Positions 45,682 through 58,007 of a DNA stretch of 64,000 nucleotides are shown here, piece by piece. This stretch comes from Planctomycetota bacterium. GTDB lineage: Bacteria; Planctomycetota; Planctomycetia; Planctomycetales; Planctomycetaceae. The stretch covers positions 1 to 64,000 of the forward strand of contig QQVO01000002.1 of assembly GCA_003388505.1 (NCBI GenBank), given 5' to 3'. The translations under genes were made by a program, and so were the position numbers. The first letter of the stretch is position 1. Every line of letters starts with the position of its first letter. Below the pieces are notes generated by a model that saw only the letters and a program-made list of their open reading frames with translations, was not told where the DNA came from and ran no database searches.

Positions 45682-46965
45682 TCACTGCTCGGCGGTCGGC
45701 CGCTGTCCCCAGAAGAAGAGCAGGATCAGAAACGCGGCGAGCGGACCGAGTCCGACGGCCGTGACGATGGCCGGTTTCGTTTCGGGGTGATGTTCGATGA
45801 TCCATCCCACCAGCGCGTGAAACGGGATCAGAAGCCCCCAGGTCGAAAACCCCAGCGAGCCGCCGACTTTGCCCTGATTCTTCGCGGAGATTTCCTGATT
45901 CAGCGAATAGTAAATCGGGAACAGGCCGAGCGAACCGAAGGCAACCAGAAGCAGTGTGCCGAGAAACAGATAACCTTTGGGCATGTAAGCTGCCGGGACG
46001 ACAAGGCTGGCCAGGACCGCGAACACGAACCAGACGGCCAGCCGCGCGCGGTGGACGTTCCAGCCCCGGCGGGGAAGCGCCGCGGTCAGCGCTCCGGAGG
46101 CGATCGCTCCGAAAAACGTCACGCCGTAGTAGACCGACGTGAACTTCTGCACGAACTCGTGCGAATAGCCGTGGTCCTCCTCCAGCCAGATCGGCATCCA
46201 CACCCGAATGTAATGCCACATGATGTTGATGCAGGAAACGACGACCAGCAGCAACCACCAGCGGCGGGTGGTGAAGATCCGCCAGAAGGGGAGTTCCTGC
46301 ATCTCCTGCTCTTGTCCCTCTCCGGCAGCGGTCTCGTCTGTCTGAATGACCGGGCGGCTGACGTCTGACTCCTTCACCATCAGCAGCCAGGCGATCGCCC
46401 ACGGCACACAGAGACCGCCGACGATGAAGAACCCGAGCCGCCAGGCGTCAGGATTCGTGTTGTGAATGAACAGGACGAGCATCGGCGCCAGAACGGCCCC
46501 CACCGAAGCGCCGCTTTGCAGAATGGCGTTCCCCAGCGTCCGCATCGCCGGCTTGAAGTTGCGCTGCGTCGTTCGCAGGGCGCACGGCCAGTGACCCGCC
46601 TCGAAAAACGCCAGCAGAAACCGCAACACCGCCAGCGATGTGACGTCGTCAACGATTCCGCAACCGATGCTGGCCAGCGACCACAGCACCACCAGCGCCG
46701 GATAGAGAATCCGCACACTGATCAAATCGGCCAGAATTCCGAACGTGAGTCCGCCCAGAGCGAAGCCGAGCGCAAACGCGCTGTTGACCGTACCGTACTT
46801 CGCATCCCCCATGCCGAACGCCTCCTTGATCGGGACGGCGTTCTGAGTGAAGACGAAACGATTCGCATAGTTCAGCAGCGTCGCCCCCAGCAGCACGACG
46901 CACAGGCCCCAGACCCAGTTCAGCGAACGGGGAGGCGCGTCGTGCGTGAACGGGGCAGAGGACAT
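45682..46965 (-). CDS. MFS transporter, ACS/ExuT-like
   Basis: 427 residues with twelve predicted helices and a cytoplasmic loop of ~40 residues in the middle. ACS-family features: LLNYANRFVFTQNAVPIKEA, FGILADLISVRILYPALVVL (loop 2-3 signature), LLAFFEAGHWPCALRTTQRN and IMWHYIRVWMPIWLEEDHGY. The relatives transport hexuronates or other sugar acids with protons. It is followed downstream by an FAH-family gene in the same orientation only at a distance; a shared pathway is conjecture. Confidence 0.87.
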   Translation of the reverse strand: MSSAPFTHDAPPRSLNWVWGLCVVLLGATLLNYANRFVFTQNAVPIKEAFGMGDAKYGTVNSAFALGFALGGLTFGILADLISVRILYPALVVLWSLASIGCGIVDDVTSLAVLRFLLAFFEAGHWPCALRTTQRNFKPAMRTLGNAILQSGASVGAVLAPMLVLFIHNTNPDAWRLGFFIVGGLCVPWAIAWLLMVKESDVSRPVIQTDETAAGEGQEQEMQELPFWRIFTTRRWWLLLVVVSCINIMWHYIRVWMPIWLEEDHGYSHEFVQKFTSVYYGVTFFGAIASGALTAALPRRGWNVHRARLAVWFVFAVLASLVVPAAYMPKGYLFLGTLLLVAFGSLGLFPIYYSLNQEISAKNQGKVGGSLGFSTWGLLIPFHALVGWIIEHHPETKPAIVTAVGLGPLAAFLILLFFWGQRPTAEQ

Positions 46966-47038
46966 AGGGTGGACGGTCTACGGTGAACGGTTCACAGGGA
47001 TTCCCATCAGCCTCCTGGTGAGGCCGCAGAGACCCTGT

Positions 47039-47842
47039 TCATGCTTCCTCGACGACGGGGTTCGTCAGCGCTCCGATCTTTTCGATCTCGATCGTCACGC
47101 TGTCGCCATCCTTCAGAAACACCGGAGGTTTTCGCGCGCCGCCCACGCCGTGCGGCGTGCCGGTGAGAATGACCGTGCCGGGAGAAAGGACCGTGCTGCC
47201 GCTGAGGAACTCGATCAGCGTCGGCACGTCGAAAATCATGTCGTCGGTCCGCCAGTCCTGCATGGTCTCACCGTTGAGGACGGTCTTGATCGAGAGATCG
47301 TTGGGATTGGAAATCTCGTCGGAGGTGACAAGGCAGGGGCCCAGCGGGCAGAACGTGGCGAACGTCTTGCCGCGGCACCATTGTCCCCCGCCCCACTTCA
47401 ACTGCCAGTCGCGGGCGGACACGTCGTTGGCGCAGGTATAGCCGAATACATAATCGAGCGCGTCCGCTTTCGACACGTTGTGACACGTCTTCCCGATGAC
47501 GACCGCCAGTTCACATTCGTAGTCGACGGCGTCGCTGCGCAGCCTGCGCGGCAAGACGATCGGGTCGCCGGGGTTCTGCACGGCGGACGAGGTCTTCATG
47601 AACAGGATCGGATGCTCCGGAATCTTCTGCTGCCCCTCCTCCGCGTGACGCCGGTAATTCAGTCCGATGCAGAGAATGTCGGTCGGCGCCAGCGGCGCCA
47701 GCAGTTTCGCGACGTCGGCCGGCTCGCCCGTGTCGCTCAGGCCGCCGAACAACTCTCCTGCAAGACGGGTTGCCGATCCGTCTTCCTGCTGCGCTCCGAG
47801 CATTTCGGCGCCGGACTGATCCAGATAGCGGATGATCTTCAT
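47039..47842 (-). CDS. Fumarylacetoacetate hydrolase (FAH) family protein
   Basis: 267 residues from ATG 47842. FAH core: DILCIGLNYRRHAEEGQQ, FMKTSSAVQNPGDPI, DAVDYECELAVVIGKTCHNV (metal-binding acidic residues), VFGYTCANDVSARDWQ, GKTFATFCPLGPCL and LSPGTVILTGTPHGVGGARK. Such enzymes hydrolyse or decarboxylate beta-keto acids such as fumarylpyruvate or oxaloacetate. The neighbour MFS carrier suggests uptake and breakdown of a sugar acid or aromatic-derived acid. Confidence 0.93.
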   Translation of the reverse strand: MKIIRYLDQSGAEMLGAQQEDGSATRLAGELFGGLSDTGEPADVAKLLAPLAPTDILCIGLNYRRHAEEGQQKIPEHPILFMKTSSAVQNPGDPIVLPRRLRSDAVDYECELAVVIGKTCHNVSKADALDYVFGYTCANDVSARDWQLKWGGGQWCRGKTFATFCPLGPCLVTSDEISNPNDLSIKTVLNGETMQDWRTDDMIFDVPTLIEFLSGSTVLSPGTVILTGTPHGVGGARKPPVFLKDGDSVTIEIEKIGALTNPVVEEA

Positions 47843-47908
47843 GGGGATGCGTGTCTGTTGGGGGGTGGTCACTCTGTAGTCGTCTCGCCGGATCGGCCGG
47901 ACAGCCGA

Positions 47909-48751
47909 TCAGGTCTCAGCGCTCGCCGGTCCCGTTTCGCGGGGTTTGGCTCGCAGGAAGCGGCGCTTGCCTCTGATTTTCATGTTGATCATTTCGACGA
48001 CCAGCGAGAACGCCATCGCGAAGTAGATGTAGCCTTTGTTCATGTGCGTGCCGATTCCCTCGGCAACGAGCAGCACGCCGATCAGGATCAGAAAGCTGAG
48101 CGCCAGGATCTTCAGCGTCGGGTGCTTGTCGATAAAGGCGCTGACCTTCCCCGCCGAGACGAGCATCACGACGATCGCCACCACGATGGCCCCAATCATC
48201 ACGGCGAGCGCCCCTTGCTGTTCGGGGTCGACCATGCCGACGGCGGTAATCACCGAATCCAGCGAGAAGACGATATCGAGAATCGCAATCTGGATGATCA
48301 CGCCGGTGAAACTCGCCGCTTTCGCGTCACGCTCCTTCTCGTCCCCTTCGATCTTGTGATGGATTTCGAGCACGCTCTTGCCGATCAGAAACAGCCCGCC
48401 GCCGAGCAGAATCAGATCCCGCCAGGAGACGGCGTTGATCTCCATGTGCGGATTCTCGACGCCCTGCTCGGCCGATTCGGCGACGGCGTCCGGCAGGATC
48501 TCCGGGCTGAACCACGTCTCGGGCAGAAAGTCGGACAGGTGGAAAATCGGCGCGGTCAGACCGAGGATCCACTTGAGTGAGAGCAGCAGCAGGATGCGCG
48601 TGACGAGGGCCGCCGCCAAACCCAGCGTTCGCGCCCTGGCCCGCTGATTCTCCGGCAAGCGACCCGCCAGGATCGCAATGAAGACGATGTTGTCGATCCC
48701 GAGGACGATCTCCATCGCCGTCAGGGCGATAAACGCAATCACCAGATCCAT
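47909..48751 (-). CDS. TerC family integral membrane protein
   Basis: 280 residues from ATG 48751. TerC landmarks: ALTAMEIVLGIDNIVFIAIL in helix 1, LGLAAALVTRILLLLSLKWI, LLGGGLFLIGKSVLEIHHKI, ILDIVFSLDSVITAVGM (conserved acidic residues in the membrane), and a final IYFAMAFSLVVEMINMK. TerC/Alx-type proteins are linked to tellurite resistance and manganese export. Seven or so helices are predicted. Confidence 0.93.
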   Translation of the reverse strand: MDLVIAFIALTAMEIVLGIDNIVFIAILAGRLPENQRARARTLGLAAALVTRILLLLSLKWILGLTAPIFHLSDFLPETWFSPEILPDAVAESAEQGVENPHMEINAVSWRDLILLGGGLFLIGKSVLEIHHKIEGDEKERDAKAASFTGVIIQIAILDIVFSLDSVITAVGMVDPEQQGALAVMIGAIVVAIVVMLVSAGKVSAFIDKHPTLKILALSFLILIGVLLVAEGIGTHMNKGYIYFAMAFSLVVEMINMKIRGKRRFLRAKPRETGPASAET

Positions 48752-48874
48752 GCCGCTCGCTCCAGACACGCAGTTTCCGGACAGGGAAGGTCGCGATGAT
48801 ACGCATTCGAGCGGCGCGGTCCCACCCTGCGGCAAGACGCGACCGGATTCGCGGCGCGGGAGCGGCCTCTGAAG

Positions 48875-49384
48875 TCAGCGGCTGTTCAAGTACCAACCCA
48901 GCAGCAATCGGAACGGCGGGGTGAATTTCTCCGGACTCTCGGCCACACGCCGGGCGAGAGCCTCCACTTCGACGTACTCGATCGACTCAATCTCAAATGG
49001 ATCAGGCGTCGGCATGTCATCGGTCTGTGTGCGATACAGGTGCGAATGCTCGTTCGCCGTCTCCGGGCCGGCCGGCAGGGACGTCAGAAATTCGAGCGGC
49101 GACGTGAGCCCCAGTTCTTCTTCCAGTTCACGGACGGCGGCGGAGTGATAGTCCTCGCCGGCCGAGAGATGGCCGGAGGCCGACGACGTGAACCGCAGCG
49201 GATACTCATCCTTGCCGGCCGACCGGCGGTGCAGCAGCAACTCACCCCGCGAGTTGAACACAAAGATGTGCACCGCGCGGTGCAACAGCCCGCGCTGGTG
49301 CACTTCCCCCCGCGTCGCCTGCCCGATGACGACGTCGTTCCCGTCGCAGACGTCGAAGAGTTCCTGCTGGTCGTCCGCCGGCAT
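48875..49384 (-). CDS. Nudix hydrolase
   Basis: 169 residues. The Nudix box GHLSAGEDYHSAAVRELEEE, continuing LGL, fits G-x5-E-x7-R-E-U-x-E-E-x-G-U exactly. The N-terminus (ELFDVCDGNDVVIGQATRGE, then HRAVHIFVFNSRGELLLHRR) is typical of the IPP-isomerase-like or MutT-like YfcD group. Substrate not predicted; a housecleaning role on nucleotide derivatives is likely. Confidence 0.92.
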   Translation of the reverse strand: MPADDQQELFDVCDGNDVVIGQATRGEVHQRGLLHRAVHIFVFNSRGELLLHRRSAGKDEYPLRFTSSASGHLSAGEDYHSAAVRELEEELGLTSPLEFLTSLPAGPETANEHSHLYRTQTDDMPTPDPFEIESIEYVEVEALARRVAESPEKFTPPFRLLLGWYLNSR

Positions 49385-49451
49385 CGCACCTCTCCGCCTG
49401 CAAGGATTGGCCGCACCCGCCTTCCTGCCCCGGCCGGGGGTTGACGCTCGC

Positions 49452-49808
49452 TTACTCGGTGAGCCAGTTCCAGGCCGCGTCGATCTCGCCGGCGTCGAAG
49501 TATTTCACGGAGGCCATGGTGAACGGCTTGCAGACCCTGGCCATCCACTCTTCCCACTTTTTTTCGCCGACGAGCGCAATCCGCTCCATATCATTGCAAT
49601 GCTCTGTCGCGAACTTGATGTCGTCCCACAGCGCGCGGGCGTCCCATCCATGAAAGTCGTGGAACTGGGCCAGCAGGCGGATTTTGCCGTGCTGCTTAAC
49701 GGCGGCTTCGACAGCAGGAACAAACGTCTTGTAGTCGTCATCATGCAACTTGCCGCTCATGCGAAAGGCAAGGACGTTGTCCTGACGGGAGTCGAGTCGT
49801 TCGATCAT
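49452..49808 (-). CDS. STAS/SpoIIAA-like (SEC14-type) protein
   Basis: 118 residues of the SpoIIAA-like family: NVLAFRMSGKLHDDDYKTFV, IRLLAQFHDFHGWDARALWD, RIALVGEKKWEEWM, VKYFDAGEIDAAWNWL. The fold binds lipids or regulators in relatives; there is no clear phosphorylation serine. Single gene, no operon partner. Confidence 0.85.
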   Translation of the reverse strand: MIERLDSRQDNVLAFRMSGKLHDDDYKTFVPAVEAAVKQHGKIRLLAQFHDFHGWDARALWDDIKFATEHCNDMERIALVGEKKWEEWMARVCKPFTMASVKYFDAGEIDAAWNWLTE

Positions 49809-50111
49809 GATCTGCTCATTTCGGAAGAAGTGGATGAAGGAGAAAGGTCACTGCAAGCACGCGAATCGGCAATTCGACACGAGGCATTGATTCCCGAAGT
49901 GTCCATCGTATCGCAGGGCCGAAATGCTTCAAGCAGGTGTGGAGCGCTGCGCTGCGAGCCCGGAGAAACCGATGAAAGGCAGGCTGGGCCAGACTGACTT
50001 CGTCCAGATCGGTCAACGAACGGCGCGGCGAGAGGGTTAATCAGCGGCGAGTGGTCCTCGTGGGCGATGTTGGTGTGCAATTACGCAACACTGGCTCATC
50101 GGATCGCGTTC

Positions 50112-50224
50112 TTATAGCGATTTGCAGGTCAGTGTTGGCGATCAGTCTCGCGGATTCTCGTCCTCGACGGTCCAAACACCGTTCGACGCGGACATATTGC
50201 CGAGCAATTTGCTTTAGCGACAGG
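50112..50224 (-). repeat. Dispersed intergenic repeat, copy 4 of 4 (inverted)
   Basis: Its complement matches 15556-15653 with scattered changes, including TGTCCGCGTCGA and GAGGACGAGAATCCGCGAGA. The first (hairpin) part of the family is absent. It lies in the 49809-50536 gap, in which I see no gene. Confidence 0.8.
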
Positions 50225-50536
50225 AAATGCGTGAAAACACTTGCTTTTATGATTCGCCATGTATAAGTTGACAGCTCATCAAGACGGGCTCTCTAAAAGT
50301 AAGCCGTCCAACCCTCGACGTACCGCAATTCATGCCGTTCTGCCGCCGCCAGATGGATGCCCGTCGTCGGTCTATCAGGTCTTCATTCGACGCGGGGCTC
50401 ACGGACGCCTGGCAGGCTGACCTGCCGTTGCCTTATCGAACCGACATCGTTGCGTTGGTGGGCGGGCCCAGTTGCTCGGCGGGCAAAGTGGATCCCATGC
50501 GCCACTCCAACTAACCAGAATAGGGAAACGATCACC

Positions 50537-50935
50537 ATGGCACGAACTAAAGTTGATATGACGGTCGCACAATTGGAGAAGGCGCTCGAGAAGAAACGAG
50601 ACCGGCTCGCGACCCTCGTCAAACGCCGCGAGACTCTGCTCAACGATCTGTCCAAGGTGGAACAGCAGATTCAGGACGTGGGAGGACGCGATCCCTCGCT
50701 CACCCCCGTGCGTCGCAAGCGGCCGAAGAACAAGAAGTCGCTGCGGGCCTACGTCGTCGAGATCCTTTCACGGAGCAAGAAGGGACTCACCATCGGCGAA
50801 CTGCACGATCGCGTGACGCAGACCGATTACAAGTCGCGCAGCACCAACTTCAAGAACGTGCTCTACCAGACGCTCTATAACACCGACGAGATCGTGCACG
50901 ACAAACAAACGGGCAGGTACACGCTCAAGAGCTGA
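50537..50935 (+). CDS. Coiled-coil plus winged-helix hypothetical protein
   Basis: 132 residues from ATG 50537. Residues ~8-48 form a coiled coil (LEKALEKKRDRLATLVKRRE). A basic linker (RRKRPKNKKS) leads to a winged-helix-like domain (LRAYVVEILSRSKKGLTIGE, LHDRVTQTDYKSRSTNFKNV, KQTGRYTL). Likely DNA-binding. I recall similar short proteins in multiple copies in planctomycetes. No neighbour in an operon. Confidence 0.7.
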   Translation: MARTKVDMTVAQLEKALEKKRDRLATLVKRRETLLNDLSKVEQQIQDVGGRDPSLTPVRRKRPKNKKSLRAYVVEILSRSKKGLTIGELHDRVTQTDYKSRSTNFKNVLYQTLYNTDEIVHDKQTGRYTLKS

Positions 50936-51037
50936 CACCGGCCGACGCGGGACGGCGTTCAGCCGAGGTATGCTCCCGGATTTCCGGAAATTCGCATCTG
51001 CGGGGAATACACGACCGGTCTCGCGGATCAGCGAGAT

Positions 51038-51487
51038 ATGGAACTGTTCTACCGCATACTGGCGGACATCGTCGTCGTCATCCATGCGGCGTACGTGCTC
51101 TTCGTCATCGTGGCGCTGCCGCTGATTCTCGCGGGGTGGTTCTGCGAATGGCAGTGGGTCCGAAACCCCTGGTTCCGTTTTGTGCATCTGGCGATGATCC
51201 TGATCGTCGTCGTGCAGGCCCTCCTGGGGATCATGTGCCCGCTGACCGTCTGGGAGCAGGATCTGCGCGAACTCGCCGGTCAGGAGACCTACCGGGGCGC
51301 CTTTATCGCCAACATCGCCCACGACCTGCTGTTCTATGAGGGGCCTGCCTGGGTCTTCACCGTTTGTTACTGCGCCTTCGGGCTGGCTGTGCTCGCCGCC
51401 TTTCTATTGGCGCCGCCGCGATTCGGCCGCCGCGATGACGGCGTGAAGCCCGAGCCGCCCGTGGACCGCGATGCGTCCCCCGCATAA
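51038..51487 (+). CDS. DUF2784 membrane protein
   Basis: 149 residues with four predicted helices. Typical DUF2784 start: LADIVVVIHAAYVLFVIVAL, then FVHLAMILIVVVQALLGIMC, PLTVWEQDLR and FIANIAHDLLFYEGPAWVFT. The C-terminus is polar. Function unknown. Confidence 0.9.
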   Translation: MELFYRILADIVVVIHAAYVLFVIVALPLILAGWFCEWQWVRNPWFRFVHLAMILIVVVQALLGIMCPLTVWEQDLRELAGQETYRGAFIANIAHDLLFYEGPAWVFTVCYCAFGLAVLAAFLLAPPRFGRRDDGVKPEPPVDRDASPA

Positions 51488-51543
51488 GGCTGTCGCGATT
51501 CAGTCGCGGTCCGACTGTTCTGGTTTTCCGGGTTGAGGGGTTC

Positions 51544-52719
51544 TCACGGGAGCACGAGTCCCGCCGGGTTTCGTTGCGGTACGATGCGTTTCCGCGTTCG
51601 GTCGACAGTGCCCTGACAGGGCGCTCCGCGTTCCCGCTGATTCTCGAGAAGGTACCTCGCGAATCCACGCGACGTCACTTCCCGAAAACCGCACTCCTCC
51701 GCCACGATGAGATCAACCTCGGCGTCGCACGTGCAGTTGACGAGCCGCACTCCCGCATCCGGCCCCAGCACGCTGACGGCGGTGGCCAGGCTGTCGGCCG
51801 TCATGCAGTCGGGAGCGATCACCGTGACGCTGCTCCGCGTCGTCAGGCCGAGCCCCGTCTCGGGATCGACGATATGCGAGTACCGGACGCCGTCGATTTC
51901 CACAAAGCGATAAGCGTCTCCCGACGTGGCGACGGCGCTATTGGTCAGCAGCAGGACTCGGGGATCGCTTCGCTCCTTTTCGGGATCGCGAATTCCCTCC
52001 ATCTCGATCCGCCAGCCGCTGCGCCCGGGAGGCGCGTCGCCGACCACCACGTCACCCCCCGCGTCCACAAGGGCGCGTGGCAGCCCATGCTCGCGCAGGA
52101 TGCGGAGCGCCTCGTCGGCCGCATAGCCTTTCGCGATCGCGCCCAGGTCGAGTCGCATGTCCGGCTGCGTGAATGTGACCGTTCGCCCTTCCTCATCGAC
52201 GATCACAGACCGGAATCCGACGCGCGCCAGCGCCTCCTCAAGTGCCGACGCGTCGGGCATTTCCTCCCGGCGTCGTGCCTTCCGCCACAGGTGAACCACC
52301 GGCCCGATCGTCACGTCGAACCGGCCGCCGGTGCGCTCCGAGAGATCGCGCGCCCGTGCCAGCACGTACGCCAGTTCCGCGCTGACGGGGTGCGGCACAC
52401 CGGGCCGGGCGTTCCGGCAGAGTTGCATCAATTCGCTGTCCGGATCGTAATCGCTCATCATCCGGTCAATCGCCCGGATTCGTTCGTAAGCCGCTTTTGC
52501 CGCCGTGTTTGCGACCTCTTCCCCGGCTGCGTATAATTGAATCGAGACGGGAATCCCCATGCGGATTTGCAGGAACTCGAATTTCTGGAGTTCTTCGTCC
52601 GCGGCCGCAACGGAATGTCCCCCCAACACGATCACCCACGTTCCCGCTGCGAGAAAAGACCGCCAGGCCCTCTTGTGTCGAGACCAGACTCGCGAATTTC
52701 GCATTTGCGGTGTTGTCAT
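51544..52719 (-). CDS. apbE: ApbE family FAD:protein FMN transferase
   Basis: 391 residues from ATG 52719. An N-terminal export segment ([20 protein letters not shown]) precedes the ApbE core: [90 protein letters not shown] and [14 protein letters not shown]. These match the FAD-binding and metal-binding residues of the family. It attaches FMN to Thr residues of exported redox subunits such as Rnf/Nqr. It is divergent from the SUMF1 gene with only 18 nt between their starts. Confidence 0.93.
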   Translation of the reverse strand: MTTPQMRNSRVWSRHKRAWRSFLAAGTWVIVLGGHSVAAADEELQKFEFLQIRMGIPVSIQLYAAGEEVANTAAKAAYERIRAIDRMMSDYDPDSELMQLCRNARPGVPHPVSAELAYVLARARDLSERTGGRFDVTIGPVVHLWRKARRREEMPDASALEEALARVGFRSVIVDEEGRTVTFTQPDMRLDLGAIAKGYAADEALRILREHGLPRALVDAGGDVVVGDAPPGRSGWRIEMEGIRDPEKERSDPRVLLLTNSAVATSGDAYRFVEIDGVRYSHIVDPETGLGLTTRSSVTVIAPDCMTADSLATAVSVLGPDAGVRLVNCTCDAEVDLIVAEECGFREVTSRGFARYLLENQRERGAPCQGTVDRTRKRIVPQRNPAGLVLP

Positions 52720-52737
52720 CTGAGAGGAGTTGATGGA

Positions 52738-53883
<1,146 letters not shown>

Positions 53884-53892
53884 TTCAAGGTC

Positions 53893-53923
53893 AAAGCCCA
53901 CGGGTTGCAACCCGTGGGCTTTT
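53893..53923 (+). terminator. Rho-independent terminator after the SUMF1 gene
   Basis: AAAGCCCACGGGTT and AACCCGTGGGCTTT form a 14-bp stem with a GC loop, followed by a short T run. Located 10 nt after the stop. Confidence 0.9.
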
Positions 53924-53978
53924 GCGATGAAATCCAGGAACGAATTCACAACAAAACACCACCGCTCCGGAGAGATTC

Positions 53979-55328
<1,350 letters not shown>

Positions 55329-55357
55329 CGCTGCATCAAAGTTGGATTAACGAGTGC

Positions 55358-55374
55358 CACTGGCTCCGCCAGTG
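55358..55374. repeat. CACTGGC-TCC-GCCAGTG palindrome, copy 3
   Basis: Perfect 7-bp stem with TCC loop; the complement reads with a GGA loop. It belongs with the elements at 2750 and 11888 and lies 30 nt after the Gfo/Idh gene. Confidence 0.75.
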
Positions 55375-55425
55375 CGAACCAGAAAGGACGTTCGCCCTCG
55401 TTTCCAGACTTCCGTTCGGAAACGC

Positions 55426-55735
55426 GCTGAAAGTCTGTCCTTTACACGCATCTCTCGATCCCCGTTGGAGTGACTCTCCGAGAGATTCGAATGGAACACG
55501 GATGACCACGGATGGGACCGATTTTCGCTGATTGCTTTCTTGCGTGTCGACGCCAGGCGCGCCTGAATCGATGCAGTCTCGGCGCAGCCGCCTCTTGAGG
55601 AGTACTCCGTGAAATCCGTGCTGATCCGTCAAATCCGCGAAAATCTGTGTCCTGTTCGAGAATCCGTTGGGCCAGGTTTCGCGGGGCCGGGCCCCAGCCG
55701 AGTTATGTGTCACTGACAGCGCTGAAAGTGCGTCC
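55426..55735 (+). repeat. Long dispersed repeat, copy 2 of 2
   Basis: Matches 13610-13906 over its length, e.g. TTTACACGCATCTCTCGATC, GATGACCACGGATGGGACCG, CAAATCCGCGAAAATCTGTG and CCCCAGCCGAGTTATGTGTC. No shared open frame. It occupies the 55329-55816 gap. Confidence 0.8.
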
Positions 55736-55816
55736 AGCCACAAACCTCGATGCTATAAGACGTGTTTCGGGGAAAGTCGATCCGCGATCACGCTCGGGAT
55801 CCGCCGCGCGAACGTT

Positions 55817-57637
55817 TCACGCAGCCTGCTTCTCTTCCCCCCGGCTGTTCGCGCTTGCCGTCAGCGGCGTCAGCGAGACAACGGCCGGTTCCCCGCTGCC
55901 GGTGGAGCACTCGCCGCTCTCACAGCCGGTTGCCGATTCCTCCGCGCACTCGCTCTCGGCGACCGGTTCGTCGATAACGGGAGTGAGCGCCGTATCGGTG
56001 TACGCTTTCGCTTCCGGATCGGCCTGAATCCTGCGGCAGATCCGTTCCAGGGAGAGTGCATACAGCCCGGCTGAGACATAGGTCTTGAGGGTGTTCCAGA
56101 CTTCTCTCGGATAGAAGATGAACGGATTCTCCCGGGGGAAGGTTGAACGCCGCGAAGTGCGCACCTTCCAGCGAACGAGACCCGATTGCAGCGGGTGCAG
56201 GTGCTGGAACCTGAAGCTGCCGTAGTAGAGCATGATCGCCGCCATCATCCGGTGAGCCTTGATGCCGCTCGCCTCAGCCCGCCGCATCAGCGTCTCGACG
56301 TGATCGCGGCTGTAATAGAGATGCCACGCCCGCTCATAGATTCCCTGCCACTCTTCGGCCGTCATGCGGGGATGATTTGTCGTCACGTGTTCCGAGTCGT
56401 ACCGGTTCATGTCCGGGTGCATCCACTCGCCGCGCAGGTACATGTCGCGGTGGTCGGCTGAACCCGGCAACGGCGTCATCACGAAAAACTCCAGAATATC
56501 GATCGACAATTCCTCCTGAATGACGCGAATGTCGCGCTCAATCGATTCCGGCGTGTCGGCCGGGAATCCGAGAATGTAACCCGCATGCGTCAGCACGCGC
56601 CGCCTGGTCCACTCCAGCAGCATCTTGCGGTATTCGCGGATGTTGTTCTGGAATTTTTTGGCCGCGGCCAGGTTCTCCGGGTTCACGCTTTCCATTCCGA
56701 TGAACACGCGGTTGACGCCCGCCCGCACCGCCTTCTCGATGAATCCGGGAATCTTGTGGCACTGCGTGTCGACCTGAATCAGCATCCGGATCTTGAACCC
56801 CTCCTTCTCGCGAAGTTCAATCAACCGGTCAAAGATCGATTCCCAGTTCTTGTTCCGCGCCATGTTGTCGTCGGTGATGAAGAACCGGTGCACGCCCTTC
56901 CTGGCGTATGTCCGCACGATGCTCTCCACGTCGTCCGCATCGCGAAACCGCGACTTGCGGCCCTGCACGTTGATGATGGTGCAGAAGCTGCACCGGAACG
57001 GGCAACCGCGACCCGCATCGAAGGCCGTGAAGTTGAACGACCCCTTGGCGATATGCGGCGGCAGATACGGAGTGATCTGCCCCTGCAGGTCGGGCAGGTC
57101 AAGCAGGTAGTTGTAGACCGGCTTGAGTTCTCCGGCATGCGCGTCCTTGAAGAGTTCTTCGAGGCGGCCCTCCGCCTCCCCGGCGAACAGCGAGATTCCC
57201 TCGTCCTGCACGGCCTGGATTTCCGGAGGCAACTCCGGCAGCATCGAGATGCAGCCGCTCACGTGGAACCCCCCGATGGCCACCTGGATCCCCGCCTGAC
57301 GGAACTCCCGTGCCAGGTCCGCGGCGCGGGGAAACTGGTTCGACTGCACGCCGGTCATCAGCACGATGCCCTTCCCGCCGGCCGCCTGCATACGGCGTAT
57401 GATCTTCCTGACCGGAATGATGCGGTGCGTCTCGTCGTAGCCGTTGAGGACGATTTCCACGTCCTCGCCGAGCACCTGCCGCCGCTTCGCGTCCTCAGCC
57501 AGCGCCCACAGACACGCGAGCGAATTCGACGGAATGAACGCCCGCATCCACTGAATCACATAGCCGTCGTCGTCGTAATGCGACGGTTTGATGATCTCGA
57601 CGTGGAATTTCTCGCGAGCCTTGGTCGACTGGTGCAT
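55817..57637 (-). CDS. B12-binding-type radical SAM protein
   Basis: 606 residues. The N-terminal ~190 residues resemble a cobalamin-binding fold (IVLMTGVQSNQFPRAADLAR, GIQVAIGGFHVSGCISMLPE). The radical SAM core has the cluster motif GRGCPFRCSFCTIINVQGRK (CxxxCxxC), ITDDNMARNK, RMLIQVDTQ, VFIGMESVNPENLAAAKKF and GYILGFPADTPESIERDIR. A C-terminal region with helices follows. The last 40 residues are acidic and contain three cysteines (ESECAEESATGCESGECST). Substrate unknown; lipid or hopanoid modification and methylations are common for this class. Confidence 0.9.
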   Translation of the reverse strand: MHQSTKAREKFHVEIIKPSHYDDDGYVIQWMRAFIPSNSLACLWALAEDAKRRQVLGEDVEIVLNGYDETHRIIPVRKIIRRMQAAGGKGIVLMTGVQSNQFPRAADLAREFRQAGIQVAIGGFHVSGCISMLPELPPEIQAVQDEGISLFAGEAEGRLEELFKDAHAGELKPVYNYLLDLPDLQGQITPYLPPHIAKGSFNFTAFDAGRGCPFRCSFCTIINVQGRKSRFRDADDVESIVRTYARKGVHRFFITDDNMARNKNWESIFDRLIELREKEGFKIRMLIQVDTQCHKIPGFIEKAVRAGVNRVFIGMESVNPENLAAAKKFQNNIREYRKMLLEWTRRRVLTHAGYILGFPADTPESIERDIRVIQEELSIDILEFFVMTPLPGSADHRDMYLRGEWMHPDMNRYDSEHVTTNHPRMTAEEWQGIYERAWHLYYSRDHVETLMRRAEASGIKAHRMMAAIMLYYGSFRFQHLHPLQSGLVRWKVRTSRRSTFPRENPFIFYPREVWNTLKTYVSAGLYALSLERICRRIQADPEAKAYTDTALTPVIDEPVAESECAEESATGCESGECSTGSGEPAVVSLTPLTASANSRGEEKQAA

Positions 57638-58007
57638 CCTGCACTCTCGCTGAAATGTTGGACGGCGTCATGCCGAAGCAAAGGGGGGAAGGTGATGCCC
57701 GATCCGGTGTTGAACCTGCCGTGGGGGGCCCGTACCGGGAGCGCTTCCCGGAATGGGGCGGACTGATAGCAATTCGTGCGAGATCGCGTCAATCCCAACC
57801 CAGCCAGCGACTTGCGACGGGGCGCCGTCGCGCCGGGGTGTACGACGCACATTCCAATTCTCAACGCAAAGTCGCCAAGGCCGCAGAGCAACGCAGAGAG
57901 TTTTCTGATGTCTGTCCGGCGACGTTGTAGGTCGAGAGCCAAGAGCCAAGGGATCCAAATGGCTGACACATCGTTGGTTGCGTCTCTGCACTCTCAACTC
58001 TCAACTC
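57638..58007. other. Intergenic region with short-unit repeats
   Basis: 370 nt without a convincing gene. It has an A/G-rich run with AACGCAAAGTCGCCAAGGCC at 57862-57881, similar to 10696-10733, and a CTCTCAACTCTCAACTCTCA microrepeat at about 57991-58010 that reaches the end of the MMPL gene. Confidence 0.5.

Noticed and set aside
46946-48580. A 544-codon plus-strand frame
   Set aside because: Antisense of the FAH and TerC genes, which are supported by conserved motifs.
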